Part shown: positions 40,271 through 50,153 of the stretch, piece by piece
How the letters are laid out: each line of letters starts with the position of its first letter
Position numbering within the stretch: the first letter of the stretch is position 1
Assembly: GCA_051252095.1 (NCBI GenBank)
Contig: JBPOFK010000017.1
Location: 1-51,664 of the forward strand
DNA: 51,664 nucleotides
DNA from: GCA-2401735 sp051252095
GTDB lineage: Bacteria; Pseudomonadota; Gammaproteobacteria; Burkholderiales; Methylophilaceae
Direction of reading: 5' to 3'
Position numbers and translations under genes: made by a program
The notes under the pieces: generated by a model
Seen by the model: only the letters and a program-made list of their open reading frames with translations
Database searches by the model: none
Told to the model about the DNA's origin: nothing

Positions 40271-42364
40271 TTAGCTTGCAAGCTTAGACAAGTCAGCAAC
40301 GCGATTCATCGTGTGGTGTAGCATGGCAAGCAAACCTAAACGGTTTGCCTTTAATGCAGGGTCTTCTGCATTCACCATGACATTATCAAAAAAGGCATCA
40401 ACAGGCTCTTTAAGTACAGCCAGCGTTTGCAATGATCCTGTGTAGTCACCACTTTCAAATAGTTTGTCTGCTTCTGGTTTAAGCTTAAATAGCGCATCAG
40501 CCAGCGCTATTTCTTGTGGTTCTTGTAATAAGCGGTTATCTATTTTGGCATTAATTTCATGTTCCACTTTACGCAAAATGTTACCAACACGTTTATTTGC
40601 TGCGGCTAGTGCTGCTGCCTCTGCTAACGAGGCAAAGGTTTGTACGGCAGCCAAACGCGGAGGAACTTCGCTTAACAGATCTGGCGTAACAGAAAGAACA
40701 GCATCCACTTCTTGCGCACTAGCGCCTTGTTCACGTAGATTTACGCTTAAGCGGTCATAGCAAAACGCCTGAATAGCTTCTAATGTGCCCTCATCTGCAT
40801 CAAATTGTGAAAGCGCAAGTTGAATTAAAATTTCAAATTTTAGCGGTAGTTTTGCATCGATTAGCATGCGTATGATGCCCAATGCTTGTCTGCGCAACGC
40901 AAATGGATCTTTATCGCCTGTCGGTTTTTCTCCAATGCTAAATAAGCCAACTAAGGTTTCTAATTTGTCTGCGAGTGCAACACAAATACCTGTTTGATTG
41001 CGTGGTAGTTCGTCGCCAGCAAAGCGCGGTTTATAATGATCCTCAATGGCGAAGGCAACTTCATCGTCAATCCCTTCGTGTTGCGCATAATAGCGCCCCA
41101 TAATGCCTTGTAGTTCAGGGAACTCACCTACCATGTCTGTCACTAAGTCTGCTTTTGACAAGCGTGCAGCCAATACTGCTTTTGCAGTTAGCTCTGTGCC
41201 ACCAAGTTGCTCGGCGATTTCACCTGATAGTTTTGCGACACGATTGTTACGCTCACCTTGAGAACCAAGTTTATTGTGGTAAACGACTTTATTTAGGCTA
41301 TCAATACGACTTTCCAATGTTTTTTTGCGGTCTTGGTCAAAAAAGAATTTAGCATCTGCTAAACGAGGTCGAACCACGCGTTCATTACCACCAATCACTG
41401 CGCTCGGATCAGTAGGGCTGATGTTAGAAACGATTAAAAACTTGTTGGAAAGCTTGCCATGATCGTCTAGTAATGGAAAGTATTTTTGATTGGCTTTCAT
41501 GGTCAGTACCAAGCATTCTTGCGGCACTGTTAAAAACGCCGTTTCGAATTGACCCACTAATACATTTGGTAATTCAACTAATGCGGTCACTTCATCCAGC
41601 AAATCATCATCACTTATTGCAGTCAAGCCTTCTTTATCTGCTGCTGCTTTGAGTTGTGCTGCAATATTTTGTTTGCGCTCATTAAAATTGGCAATGACAG
41701 CACCTTCTGATCGCAGTTGCTCAGCATAAGTATCAGCACTTTTTATTGTGATGATCTCTTTTTGTGATTCAAAGCGATGCCCAATGGTCGTGTTGCCAGC
41801 AGTTAAACCCAAAACGCTGATAGGGATAATTGTTTCACCATGTAATGCAACTAAACCATGTGCTGGACGGACAAAATTCACGGTTTCCCAGCCATCATTG
41901 ATCTGATAAGTCATAACCTTGGGGATAGGTAATTTTGTTAGCGCTTCTTCAATTGCTTTTTGCAAACCTTCGCTTAAAGTGACACCTGTTTTGGTCATGT
42001 CTAAAAATAGACTATCTGCTTTACCATCGTTTTCTGTTCTTAAATTGCTTACTGCCGACTCATCTAAACCCATTCCGCTTAATCGTTTTAACAGTGCAGG
42101 CGTTGGGTTACCTTCAGCATCTAAACCAACTTTTACAGGCATTAGTTTTTGTGCCACTTCTTCGTTTGCGGCCTTTGTTAATACGTGACTGATATGTACT
42201 GCTAAGCGACGTGGTGTTGCGAAATGTGTTAGTACGCTGCCTGTGTTAGTTAATCCTTGATTTTGCAATGATTCTGCTAATACATTGGCAAAGGATAAAT
42301 CTAATGTTTTTAATGCCTTTGGCGGCAGTTCTTCTACAAATAGTTCGACTAATAAATTGCTCAT
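40271..42364 (-). CDS. glyS: Glycyl-tRNA synthetase beta subunit
   Basis: The tRNA-binding subunit of the alpha2-beta2 glycyl-tRNA synthetase. The N-terminus LLVELFVEELPPKALKTL and later KYFPLLDDHGKLSNKFLIVSNI, FFFDQDRKKTLESRIDSL and KADLVTDMVGEFPELQGIMG are clear signatures. The C-terminal DALR-like anticodon domain ends with DNVMVNAEDPALKANRLGLL. The 697-aa length is normal. Its start overlaps the glyQ stop by 4 bp. Confidence 0.97.
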   Translation of the reverse strand: MSNLLVELFVEELPPKALKTLDLSFANVLAESLQNQGLTNTGSVLTHFATPRRLAVHISHVLTKAANEEVAQKLMPVKVGLDAEGNPTPALLKRLSGMGLDESAVSNLRTENDGKADSLFLDMTKTGVTLSEGLQKAIEEALTKLPIPKVMTYQINDGWETVNFVRPAHGLVALHGETIIPISVLGLTAGNTTIGHRFESQKEIITIKSADTYAEQLRSEGAVIANFNERKQNIAAQLKAAADKEGLTAISDDDLLDEVTALVELPNVLVGQFETAFLTVPQECLVLTMKANQKYFPLLDDHGKLSNKFLIVSNISPTDPSAVIGGNERVVRPRLADAKFFFDQDRKKTLESRIDSLNKVVYHNKLGSQGERNNRVAKLSGEIAEQLGGTELTAKAVLAARLSKADLVTDMVGEFPELQGIMGRYYAQHEGIDDEVAFAIEDHYKPRFAGDELPRNQTGICVALADKLETLVGLFSIGEKPTGDKDPFALRRQALGIIRMLIDAKLPLKFEILIQLALSQFDADEGTLEAIQAFCYDRLSVNLREQGASAQEVDAVLSVTPDLLSEVPPRLAAVQTFASLAEAAALAAANKRVGNILRKVEHEINAKIDNRLLQEPQEIALADALFKLKPEADKLFESGDYTGSLQTLAVLKEPVDAFFDNVMVNAEDPALKANRLGLLAMLHHTMNRVADLSKLAS

Positions 42365-43305
42365 GCTGCTGCCTTTTTACTGTTCTTTTCTTGCTGTTGC
42401 TGCAATTGTGCGAGTACTTCTTCTGCCCAGTTTTTTGGCGCCATTGGGAAGCCTAAACGAGCACGGCTGTCGAGATAGCTCGCTGCAACACTACGTGCTA
42501 AGTTACGAATACGGCCAATATAGGCAGCACGTTCTGTGACAGAAATAGCACCTCTGGCATCTAAGAGGTTAAATGTATGCGCGGCTTTTAATACTTGCTC
42601 ATAGGCTGGTAGCGCAAGCTTTTCGTTCATTAAGTGTTGTGCTTGCTTTTCATATGCATTAAATGCAGTTAGCAAGAACGCAACATCAGAATGTTCAAAA
42701 TTGTACGCTGATTGCTCTTTTTCATTTTGTAGGAACACGTCACCATATTTCACGCCTGGGGAGTATTCCAAATCATAGACATTCTCTACCCCTTGCAAAT
42801 ACATCGCTAGTCGCTCTAAACCATAAGTGATTTCACCCGTGATTGGTTTACAGTTGATGCCACCCACTTGCTGGAAATACGTAAACTGGGTCACTTCCAT
42901 TCCGTTGAGCCATACTTCCCAACCTAAACCCCATGCACCAAGCGTTGGGTTCTCCCAGTCATCTTCGACAAATCTCACATCGTTTTGTTTGAGGTCAAAA
43001 CCTAAGGCTTCAAGAGAGCCCAGATATAAGTCCATAATATTGGAAGGCGCTGGTTTTAATACCACTTGAAATTGATAGTAGTGTTGTAAACGGTTTGGGT
43101 TTTCACCATAACGACCATCGCTAGGGCGACGGCTAGGCTGCACATATGCCGCTTTCCAAGGTTCTGGTCCGAGTGCACGTAAAAAGGTGGCGGTGTGGCT
43201 AGTGCCAGCGCCAACTTCCATGTCGTATGGTTGAAGCAGTGTGCATCCTTGTTTATCCCAATAAGATTGGAGATTTAAAATGATTTGTTGGAAAGTTAAT
43301 GCCAT
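42361..43305 (-). CDS. glyQ: Glycyl-tRNA synthetase alpha subunit
   Basis: The catalytic subunit that activates glycine. Signatures are FQQIILNLQSYWDKQGCTLLQPYDMEVGAGTSHTATFL, AYVQPSRRPSDGRYGENPNRLQHYYQFQV and WLNGMEVTQFTYFQQVGG. At 314 aa it is full length, with a C-terminal Gln/Lys-rich tail. It heads the operon glyQ-glyS-gmhB-plsC-ygjP-like. Confidence 0.97.
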   Translation of the reverse strand: MALTFQQIILNLQSYWDKQGCTLLQPYDMEVGAGTSHTATFLRALGPEPWKAAYVQPSRRPSDGRYGENPNRLQHYYQFQVVLKPAPSNIMDLYLGSLEALGFDLKQNDVRFVEDDWENPTLGAWGLGWEVWLNGMEVTQFTYFQQVGGINCKPITGEITYGLERLAMYLQGVENVYDLEYSPGVKYGDVFLQNEKEQSAYNFEHSDVAFLLTAFNAYEKQAQHLMNEKLALPAYEQVLKAAHTFNLLDARGAISVTERAAYIGRIRNLARSVAASYLDSRARLGFPMAPKNWAEEVLAQLQQQQEKNSKKAAA

Positions 43306-43416
43306 TGTTGTCGATGCGAATGAACTAAAAGGTGAGATTTTACATGAGAATGCTTAGCTACTACTAATATTAGTCCAGCAGGTATGACGACTCAAGCCAG
43401 TCAAGAATCATGAAGT

Positions 43417-43440
43417 GCTTTACGTCATTTGACGTAAAGC
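43417..43440. promoter_or_regulatory. Palindrome upstream of the metal-efflux operon
   Basis: A 24-bp perfect dyad with arms GCTTTACGTCA and TGACGTAAAGC and a 2-bp centre, about 60 bp before the first gene of the operon. It fits an operator for a dimeric regulator; an RNA hairpin is possible too. No metal-regulator gene is adjacent, and I cannot assign the motif to a known regulator. Confidence 0.5.
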
Positions 43441-43498
43441 TATGTAATAAGATGTTTTATACGTTGTTGCCAAGGTGAATCTTTGTTACATTAAGTGT

Positions 43499-43921
43499 AT
43501 GACTTCTTCGCTTGCTAAAAGCTTTACTTTTGCATTGATACTCTGCTTGGGTATCATGCAATTGCTATTGCCATTTTTGCATGTGCATTACAACGGCGAT
43601 CAAGTACATGAAAGTATTGGCTCACAGGTGTTACATCTACACACTGTAGAAGCAGATTCGGTCGCTAGTTATTTGCCAATTGAGGTGAAAGCAGATACCC
43701 ATACTCATCTTGTAGACCGCAGTCTGGATTCAACAATGGTGAATATTGATCAGGCAATCTTAAATCAAGAAGCCATTGATGTAATCAGCTTTAGCGCGAT
43801 TTTGTTTGGCTTGATTGCATTTGTTTTTGCGACATGGTTTGTTCGTCCTGCATCTGCTTTCCAATACAAACAATCGTTTTCTTACCAACGACCTCTGTCT
43901 CACGCCCCACCACACGACTAA
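43499..43921 (+). CDS. Small membrane protein heading the efflux operon
   Basis: A 140-aa protein of unknown function with two predicted membrane helices, residues about 8-30 (FTFALILCLGIMQLLLPFLH) and about 96-115 (SAILFGLIAFVFATWFV). The loop between them is rich in His and acidic residues (HVHYNGDQVHESIGSQVLHLH and KADTHTHLVD). That suggests metal binding in the periplasm. I chose ATG 43499; GTG 43475 is in frame but has no ribosome site. It lies 56 bp before the TolC-like gene, so it is likely part of the operon and an accessory metal-sensing or binding protein. Confidence 0.65.
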   Translation: MTSSLAKSFTFALILCLGIMQLLLPFLHVHYNGDQVHESIGSQVLHLHTVEADSVASYLPIEVKADTHTHLVDRSLDSTMVNIDQAILNQEAIDVISFSAILFGLIAFVFATWFVRPASAFQYKQSFSYQRPLSHAPPHD

Positions 43922-43977
43922 AACTAATCATTAATTGATGCCGTTGGCATCTAATTTATAGTTTTTAGGAGTGTTCA

Positions 43978-45228
43978 ATGAAACTTTCTTCCTTGCTATT
44001 TAGCATTTGGATAATACCTTTCATTTTTAGTACAAGCATTGGCATAGCTGCGGAAGATGATGTGCACAAAGATGTGTTGCATATCAATCCATCACTGAGT
44101 TTGAAAGATATATTAAATGAAACGATTAAGCATCAACCACAACAAGCTAATCTTAATTCACAGCAGTTTGGGGTATCTGCAAAGCAGGCGCTAGCAGATA
44201 GTTTGCTGCCAAATGCGCCCGCTATAACGATTTATCATCAAAATGATCGCCTAGGCAGTGGCCGAAATGAGCGTGATTATCAAGCGACATTAGAACTGCC
44301 GCTATGGTTGCCAAACCAGCGTGAGGCAAGAGCAAAAGTTGGTGAACTGAGTGCTTTAAATTTAGATGCAAGTCAATCTGCGCTAGTGATACAAACAGCT
44401 GGTCTATTACGGAAAGCTGTTTGGGATGTCGCATTTAATGAAAATGAACTTGCTCTAACTGAGGCTAAATATCAAAGCGCATTAGCACTAGAAGAAAAAG
44501 TATATAAAAGTTTTCAAGCAGGTGAGGCAGCAAAAACGGATTGGTTGCTCGCTCAGCAAGAGACGCTAGTAGCGTCTAAAAATAAATTGCTAGCGCATGC
44601 TGAGCTTATGCACGCTCGATTTCGTTACAAATTAGTGACAGGATTAAACCAAATTCCTGAGCGCTACACTGAAGAAAGATCATTGTTGGATAGCTATGAG
44701 CAATCACCTGTCTGGGTAGCTATTCTTACTAAGGTGGAGTTTGCAGAAGAGCAACGTAATCTGGCCAATATCGAAAAAAAGGAAAATATACAAGTTTTAA
44801 TCAATGCCAGAAATTCTCAAGGTGCATTTGATACGCAGTATAACCAAAGCATGGGTCTTAGTATTCGCATCCCATTTGCAACACCAGCGAGAACCACACC
44901 AATTGCTGCCGCTTCGGAAATGAGCTTGGGTCAAGCGCTTACAGAGCGTGACGAGCTCAAAAGAGTATTAGAGGCTGCGCTTCATGAGGCTGAGCATAAC
45001 CTTGAGGTTAATGAACAAGAACTTATCATTGCAAAACAACGCCGTGATATAGCTGATGAGAGCCTGCGGCTCGCCGAAAAAGCTTATGCACTTGGTGAGC
45101 ATGACTTAGCTACTTTATTAAGAATTAAAAGTCTAGCCTTTGATGCAGAGCGTAGCTACCGTGCTATGCAAATACAACATCAATGGAATATTGCCCGATA
45201 TAACCAAGCTGTAGGAGTTTTACCATGA
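43978..45228 (+). CDS. CzcC-like outer-membrane efflux protein (TolC family)
   Basis: The outer-membrane channel of a tripartite heavy-metal efflux pump. It has a Sec signal peptide and long helical stretches with the TolC repeat pattern, for example ANLNSQQFGVSAKQALADSLLPNAPAITIYHQNDRLG and GLSIRIPFATPARTTP. At 416 aa it has typical CzcC length. AGGAG precedes ATG 43978. Its stop overlaps the adaptor gene start by 4 bp. Confidence 0.9.
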   Translation: MKLSSLLFSIWIIPFIFSTSIGIAAEDDVHKDVLHINPSLSLKDILNETIKHQPQQANLNSQQFGVSAKQALADSLLPNAPAITIYHQNDRLGSGRNERDYQATLELPLWLPNQREARAKVGELSALNLDASQSALVIQTAGLLRKAVWDVAFNENELALTEAKYQSALALEEKVYKSFQAGEAAKTDWLLAQQETLVASKNKLLAHAELMHARFRYKLVTGLNQIPERYTEERSLLDSYEQSPVWVAILTKVEFAEEQRNLANIEKKENIQVLINARNSQGAFDTQYNQSMGLSIRIPFATPARTTPIAAASEMSLGQALTERDELKRVLEAALHEAEHNLEVNEQELIIAKQRRDIADESLRLAEKAYALGEHDLATLLRIKSLAFDAERSYRAMQIQHQWNIARYNQAVGVLP

Positions 45229-46313
45229 ATCAATTAATAAGTATGGTCTGTATTTTATTATTACTACCATTGACTGTATTTGCTGAGTCATTGACTTTAA
45301 GCGATGCACAAATCAAAAAAATGCAAGTGACAACCAAACAAGTGAATGTCAACTCAGGTGAGTTTATTCGGCAATATAGTGCCGAGGTAACTGTGCCAAA
45401 CAATCAAACCGAGATTGTGAGTATGCCGCAACATGGTTTGGTTAGTGCGTTAACAGTGGCAACAGGACAAGAAGTCGAAAAAGGACAAGTGATTGCAGAG
45501 GTAAGTAGTAGTGAGTTCATTGGATTGCAGGGTGAATACTTACAAGCAAAAACGAAATTGGCTTTAGCCTCTAAAACAGCGATACGTGATAAAGCCTTGG
45601 CTGAAGAGGGCATTATTCCACAAAGGCGATATATTGAATCTAAAAGTGCTCAGCAAGCACTTACTACAGAAGTGATGCAAACAAAACAGTCATTGCGCTT
45701 AGCTGGAATGACGGAATCAACTATCAATCAATTGGTTGGTGCCAATAACATGCAAAGTGTAATTAATATTGTTGCACCAATGAGCGGTCAAATTGTTGTG
45801 CAATACGCCAAAGTTGGTGATCGTCTTGATAGTGGGGTGCCGCTTTATCAAATCGCACATCTAAATCCGTTATGGGTGGAGATGAACGTGCCAATCGAGG
45901 AAGCCGCCAATCTTGAAAAAGGACTGGCTGTGAAGATTCCAAAAGCTAACGCGAGTGGAAAAATAATTGCCATATTACGCAGTGTTAATAAAGCAACGCA
46001 AACATTGCAAGTCCGAGCAGAAATCAATCAAGGGGCAGAAATTTTATCCCTAGGCCAGTTTGTTGAAGTCGGATTATCAATCAAAACGCAAGCTGGCAGT
46101 ATGCAAGTATCAAAATCCGCTTTGATACGAAATGGTCAAAAAAGCGTTGTTTTTAAGCGGATTAAGAATGGTTTTGAGATTGTTCCAGTCACCGTATTAA
46201 ATGAAGATGATCAGTATGCATTGATCCAAGGTTCATTGAATGCTTCTGATGAAGTAGCAACAACTGGTTTAGCTGCGCTTAAGGGTCATTGGTTAGGCTT
46301 AGGTGGTGAATAA
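45225..46313 (+). CDS. RND efflux periplasmic adaptor (CzcB-like)
   Basis: The membrane-fusion subunit linking the inner-membrane pump with the outer-membrane channel. A signal peptide (ending TVFA) is followed by a lipoyl/barrel-sandwich segment (VSMPQHGLVSALTVATGQEVEKGQVIAEVSS), a helical hairpin and VIAPMSGQIVVQYAKVGDRLDSGVPLYQIA. The beta-barrel and membrane-proximal domains complete it. It lacks the His-rich N-terminal extension of classical CzcB. Overlaps of 4 bp upstream and 1 bp downstream show tight coupling. Confidence 0.9.
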   Translation: MNQLISMVCILLLLPLTVFAESLTLSDAQIKKMQVTTKQVNVNSGEFIRQYSAEVTVPNNQTEIVSMPQHGLVSALTVATGQEVEKGQVIAEVSSSEFIGLQGEYLQAKTKLALASKTAIRDKALAEEGIIPQRRYIESKSAQQALTTEVMQTKQSLRLAGMTESTINQLVGANNMQSVINIVAPMSGQIVVQYAKVGDRLDSGVPLYQIAHLNPLWVEMNVPIEEAANLEKGLAVKIPKANASGKIIAILRSVNKATQTLQVRAEINQGAEILSLGQFVEVGLSIKTQAGSMQVSKSALIRNGQKSVVFKRIKNGFEIVPVTVLNEDDQYALIQGSLNASDEVATTGLAALKGHWLGLGGE

Positions 46314-49300
46314 TGCTTAATTTTATTGTTGAGTTTTCTCTACGCCAGCGCATTATGGTACTTATTTTGGCAATACTTCTGAGTGTTGCAGGTTATCTTG
46401 CCTATCAGCAGCTCCCGATTGATGCGTTCCCAGATGTTTCATCGACACAAGTCAAAGTGATTGTGAAGTCCCCTGGGATGACACCTGAAGAAGTTGAGAT
46501 GCGTATCACAGCACCTATTGAAGTGGAAATGTTAGGAATTCCAAAGCAGTCTGGTTTGCGCTCAGTGGCTAAATATGCGCTCACTGATATTACAGTAGAT
46601 TTTGAAGATGGTACCGATATTTACTGGGCACGTCAGCAAGTGAGCGAACGTTTGAGTAATGTTTGGGGGAGTCTGCCAACTAACATTTCTGGTGGTATAG
46701 CGCCGATGACGACGCCCTTAGGCGAGATGTTTATGTTTACGGTTGAGTCTGACACGTTAGGTTTGGAAGAAAAGCGAAGTTTACTAGATTGGGTCATACG
46801 TCCGCAATTGAGAACGGTACCAGGCGTGGCAGATGTTAATGCGTTAGGTGGCTTAGTACGCACTTTTGAAATAGTGCCCGATAATGTGCGCATGTATGCA
46901 CGTGGCATTAGTTTAAATATGTTGCGTGATGCAATAACAGAGAATAACCGAAATGATGGAGCAGGGCGGTTGAGCGATAATGAGGATGCTTTACTTGTTC
47001 GCTCAGAAGGTGCGATTCAAAGCTTAAAAGACTTACGTGATATCGTCGTGAAAAGTGAAAATGGCAGTCCTGTGTTCATTGCTGATATTGCTGAGGTTCG
47101 AATAGGTGCTTTAACGCGTTATGGCGCTGTAACGGCGAATGGAAAAGCAGAAACAGTAGAGGGTTTGGTGCTTGGTTTACGGGGGGCGAATGCCCGTGCA
47201 GTCGTTGAAGGTGTGCGTGCAAAGTTACAAGAAATTGCCCCTACGTTGCCTAAAGGTGTCACCACCAATGTATTCTATGATCGTGGTAATTTAGTTGAGC
47301 GTGCAGTGCATACTGTCAATAAAGCACTGACAGAAGCCGTTGTGCTAGTGATTATTTTGCTCATTCTGTTTTTAGGTAATTGGCGCGCAGCGTTAACGAT
47401 TGCTTTTTCTCTACCATTAGCCGTACTCACGACCTTTTTGCTTATGAAGCAATTTGGTATGTCTGCCAACTTAATGAGTTTAGGTGGGTTGGCAATTGCG
47501 ATTGGGATGCTGGTCGATTCTTCTGTAGTTGTGGTAGAAAATATTATTTCACATCTGGCACATACCCCGGATAGGCATGTGCAATCAAAAATGAGCATCA
47601 TATTGAATGCGATGCGTGAAGTCAGCTTGCCAGTTGCTTCTGGCGTGGTGATTATTATCACTGTATTTTTTCCACTATTAACACTGCAAGGCTTGGAAGG
47701 TAAATTGTTCTCGCCAGTTGCAATGACGATTATTTTTGCATTGGCTGGTTCATTGGTGTTGTCACTTACCGTAATACCCGTTATTGCCTCTTTCTTAATT
47801 AAAGATCAGCATGAAGAAGATCCGTGGTTAGTTAGAAAGCTATCGGCAATTTATGCACCAGCGTTACGTAAGGCAATGCAGCACCCTAATAAACTGCTTA
47901 CGGGTGCAGGTGTTTTATTAGTCTTAACAGTTATCGCTTATCTTTTCATTGGTAAAACCTTCATGCCTATAATGGATGAAGGGGACATTATTATCGGTGT
48001 GGAAAAACTTCCTTCCATCACGCTAAAACAAAGTGTTGCGACTGATTTAGAAGTACAAAAGAATATAATAAATCAAGTATCTGAAGTTAAAGGCATGTAT
48101 TCGCGAGTTGGATCTGATGAACTTGGGCTAGATCCAATGGGATTAAACCAAACAGATAACTTTTTAGTACTTAAGCCGCGAGATGAATGGGAGGTTGATA
48201 GCAAAGAGGCCCTCATCGAAAAACTACGTACAGTGATGAAACAGACGCCAGGCCTTGATTTCAGCTTTACACAACCTATCGATATGCGTGTGAGTGAAAT
48301 GATCCTTGGTGTGAGAGGGGATTTGGCGATTAAACTATTCGGTGTTGATTTGGATGCTTTGAGCAAAACGGCGCAAGAAATTGTGACTGTTTTAGAAGGC
48401 ATAGAGGGTAGCCAAGATGTGTATACCCCTGAAAATAGCGGCATTCAATACCTACAAATTAAAGTCAATCGACGTACGGCAGGTAAGCTTGGACTGACAA
48501 TTGCCGAGGTCAATCAAATACTCCAAAGTCAGATTGAAGGGCAGCAGCTAGGAATTGTACAAGAAGGCGCGCGTCGTACGCCTATCCTATTAAGAGGAAG
48601 TAAAGAAGTGCGTTTGTCTCCGACAACTTTCAGTCAACTGCTCATTACGTTACCCAATGGCAATAATGTTCCGTTGTCCAGTATTGCAAGGTTAGAGCGC
48701 ACCGAGGGGCCAGTCAAAATTGATCGAGAAAGTGGTATTCGCATGGTCGTAGTCACAGCAAATGTAAAAGGTCGTGACTTAGTGAGTTTTGTTGACGAAG
48801 CTAAGCAAAAAGTAGGTGAAGCAGTCAAATTGCCACAAGGCTATTGGCTGAAGTGGGGTGGTCAGTTTGAGAACCAACAACGTGCAGCACAGCGGTTAAG
48901 TATCGTGGTGCCTATTTCTATTGCAATGGTATTTCTATTACTTTACCTTACTTTTGGTTCTTTAAAGCTGGCTGCATTAATACTCTCGAATATTCCATTA
49001 GCAATGGTTGGTGGGGTGTTTGCATTATGGGTATCAGGTGAATACTTGTCAGTCCCAGCATCCGTAGGTTTTATCGCTTTGCTGGGTATTGCCGTACTGA
49101 ATGGTGTGGTGATGGTTTCGTACTTTAAACAGCTGGATTATGAAGGTATGCAAAAAAGCCTGATCGCTTTTGAAGGTGCCAAACGCCGTTTAAGACCTGT
49201 TTTAATGACGGCCAGCATCGCTGTGTTCGGCCTGATTCCGCTGTTATTTGCAACAGGACCAGGCTCGGAGATACAGAGGCCGCTAGCCATTGTTGTCATC

Positions 49301-49378
49301 GGCGGACTAACAACAGCTACACTTTTAACCTTGTTCATTTTGCCGATTTTATATCACCGCTTTTTTGGTAAAGATTAA
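46313..49378 (+). CDS. Heavy-metal-type RND efflux pump (CzcA/CusA family)
   Basis: The 1021-aa proton-driven inner-membrane pump. Two halves of six helices with large periplasmic loops are evident: IVEFSLRQRIMVLILAILLSVAGYLAYQQLPIDAFPDVSSTQV at the start and the mirrored SIVVPISIAMVFLLLYLTFGSLKLAALILSNIPLAMVGGVF later. In helix 4 the motif reads AIAIGMLVDSSVVVVEN: the second Asp and the Glu are kept, but the first Asp of the DFG-type Zn/Co/Cd pumps is Ala, as in CusA-like pumps. Substrate class is therefore uncertain, with monovalent copper/silver or an uncharacterised group possible. It ends the efflux operon. Confidence 0.92.
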   Translation: MLNFIVEFSLRQRIMVLILAILLSVAGYLAYQQLPIDAFPDVSSTQVKVIVKSPGMTPEEVEMRITAPIEVEMLGIPKQSGLRSVAKYALTDITVDFEDGTDIYWARQQVSERLSNVWGSLPTNISGGIAPMTTPLGEMFMFTVESDTLGLEEKRSLLDWVIRPQLRTVPGVADVNALGGLVRTFEIVPDNVRMYARGISLNMLRDAITENNRNDGAGRLSDNEDALLVRSEGAIQSLKDLRDIVVKSENGSPVFIADIAEVRIGALTRYGAVTANGKAETVEGLVLGLRGANARAVVEGVRAKLQEIAPTLPKGVTTNVFYDRGNLVERAVHTVNKALTEAVVLVIILLILFLGNWRAALTIAFSLPLAVLTTFLLMKQFGMSANLMSLGGLAIAIGMLVDSSVVVVENIISHLAHTPDRHVQSKMSIILNAMREVSLPVASGVVIIITVFFPLLTLQGLEGKLFSPVAMTIIFALAGSLVLSLTVIPVIASFLIKDQHEEDPWLVRKLSAIYAPALRKAMQHPNKLLTGAGVLLVLTVIAYLFIGKTFMPIMDEGDIIIGVEKLPSITLKQSVATDLEVQKNIINQVSEVKGMYSRVGSDELGLDPMGLNQTDNFLVLKPRDEWEVDSKEALIEKLRTVMKQTPGLDFSFTQPIDMRVSEMILGVRGDLAIKLFGVDLDALSKTAQEIVTVLEGIEGSQDVYTPENSGIQYLQIKVNRRTAGKLGLTIAEVNQILQSQIEGQQLGIVQEGARRTPILLRGSKEVRLSPTTFSQLLITLPNGNNVPLSSIARLERTEGPVKIDRESGIRMVVVTANVKGRDLVSFVDEAKQKVGEAVKLPQGYWLKWGGQFENQQRAAQRLSIVVPISIAMVFLLLYLTFGSLKLAALILSNIPLAMVGGVFALWVSGEYLSVPASVGFIALLGIAVLNGVVMVSYFKQLDYEGMQKSLIAFEGAKRRLRPVLMTASIAVFGLIPLLFATGPGSEIQRPLAIVVIGGLTTATLLTLFILPILYHRFFGKD

Positions 49379-49484
49379 TTGATATTTGGGTGAGCTGTTA
49401 AATAAAATTAACTTGTAGCAATGCGTGTTGATAACGTCTGATTTGGGGGGCAAAGCCGACATTAATAAATTTAATTAAATTTAC

Positions 49485-49510
49485 TAGACAACTGGTCTAC
49501 TAGTTGATAT
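49485..49510. promoter_or_regulatory. Operator-like site 1, before the TetR gene
   Basis: TAGAC-AACTG-GTCTA (49485-49499) is a dyad, followed by CTAGTTGATAT. The 26-bp block matches 50154-50179 at 22 positions. TAGACC-type dyads resemble the NemR operator of E. coli, which is bound by a TetR-family regulator. It lies 10 bp before the TetR start, as expected for autorepression. Confidence 0.7.
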
Positions 49511-49519
49511 AGTTTGATT

Positions 49520-50113
49520 ATGAACACGATTGAAAATTTAGATGTCCGCCAGCATATCCTAGAAACGGCTCAACAAATCATTAGCAGAAAAGGCTATTCA
49601 GCGGTTGGTCTCAATGAGATTTTGACTGTAGCTGACGTTCCTAAAGGGTCATTCTATTACTATTTCAAATCTAAAGATGCATTTGGAGAGGCAATGCTTC
49701 AGAACTACTTTGAGGAATATCTTCTCAATATGGATAGCATGATTAATGTTCCAGATAAAACAATGGCCCAGCGTCTCATGAATTATTGGGAATACTGGCT
49801 GATGTCTCAAGAGTCTTTTGATTGCCAAGGTAAATGCTTAGCCGTTAAATTAGCTGCTGAGGTGGCTGATTTGTCTGAAGCTATGCGCTTAGCACTAAAA
49901 GCTGGAACAACTGGTATTACTGATCGTTTAAAAGATCTTATCACGGAGGGAATCGCTGATGGTTCTCTGTCTATTGATGAAGATCCAAACAAATTAGCGC
50001 AAGCACTTTATCAAATGTGGTTAGGTGCAAGCTTAATGGCTAAGATCAATCGAAACATAACACCGATGAATAACGCAATGGATACTACAAAAATGATGTT
50101 GCATTTAAACTAA
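49520..50113 (+). CDS. TetR-family transcriptional regulator
   Basis: A 197-aa repressor. The HTH domain is RQHILETAQQIISRKGYSAVGLNEILTVADVPKGSFYYYFKSKDAF. The C-terminal ligand domain (ESFDCQGKCLAVKLAAEVADLSEAMR) carries Cys residues in the position of redox/electrophile-sensing NemR-type regulators. I chose ATG 49520; a TTG two codons upstream is in frame but less likely. The paired operator sites suggest it represses itself and the downstream DJ-1-like operon. Confidence 0.9.
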   Translation: MNTIENLDVRQHILETAQQIISRKGYSAVGLNEILTVADVPKGSFYYYFKSKDAFGEAMLQNYFEEYLLNMDSMINVPDKTMAQRLMNYWEYWLMSQESFDCQGKCLAVKLAAEVADLSEAMRLALKAGTTGITDRLKDLITEGIADGSLSIDEDPNKLAQALYQMWLGASLMAKINRNITPMNNAMDTTKMMLHLN

Positions 50114-50153
50114 ATATTTTTTAGTTAGCCAAGGCATTTTTTTGTCTTGCTAA

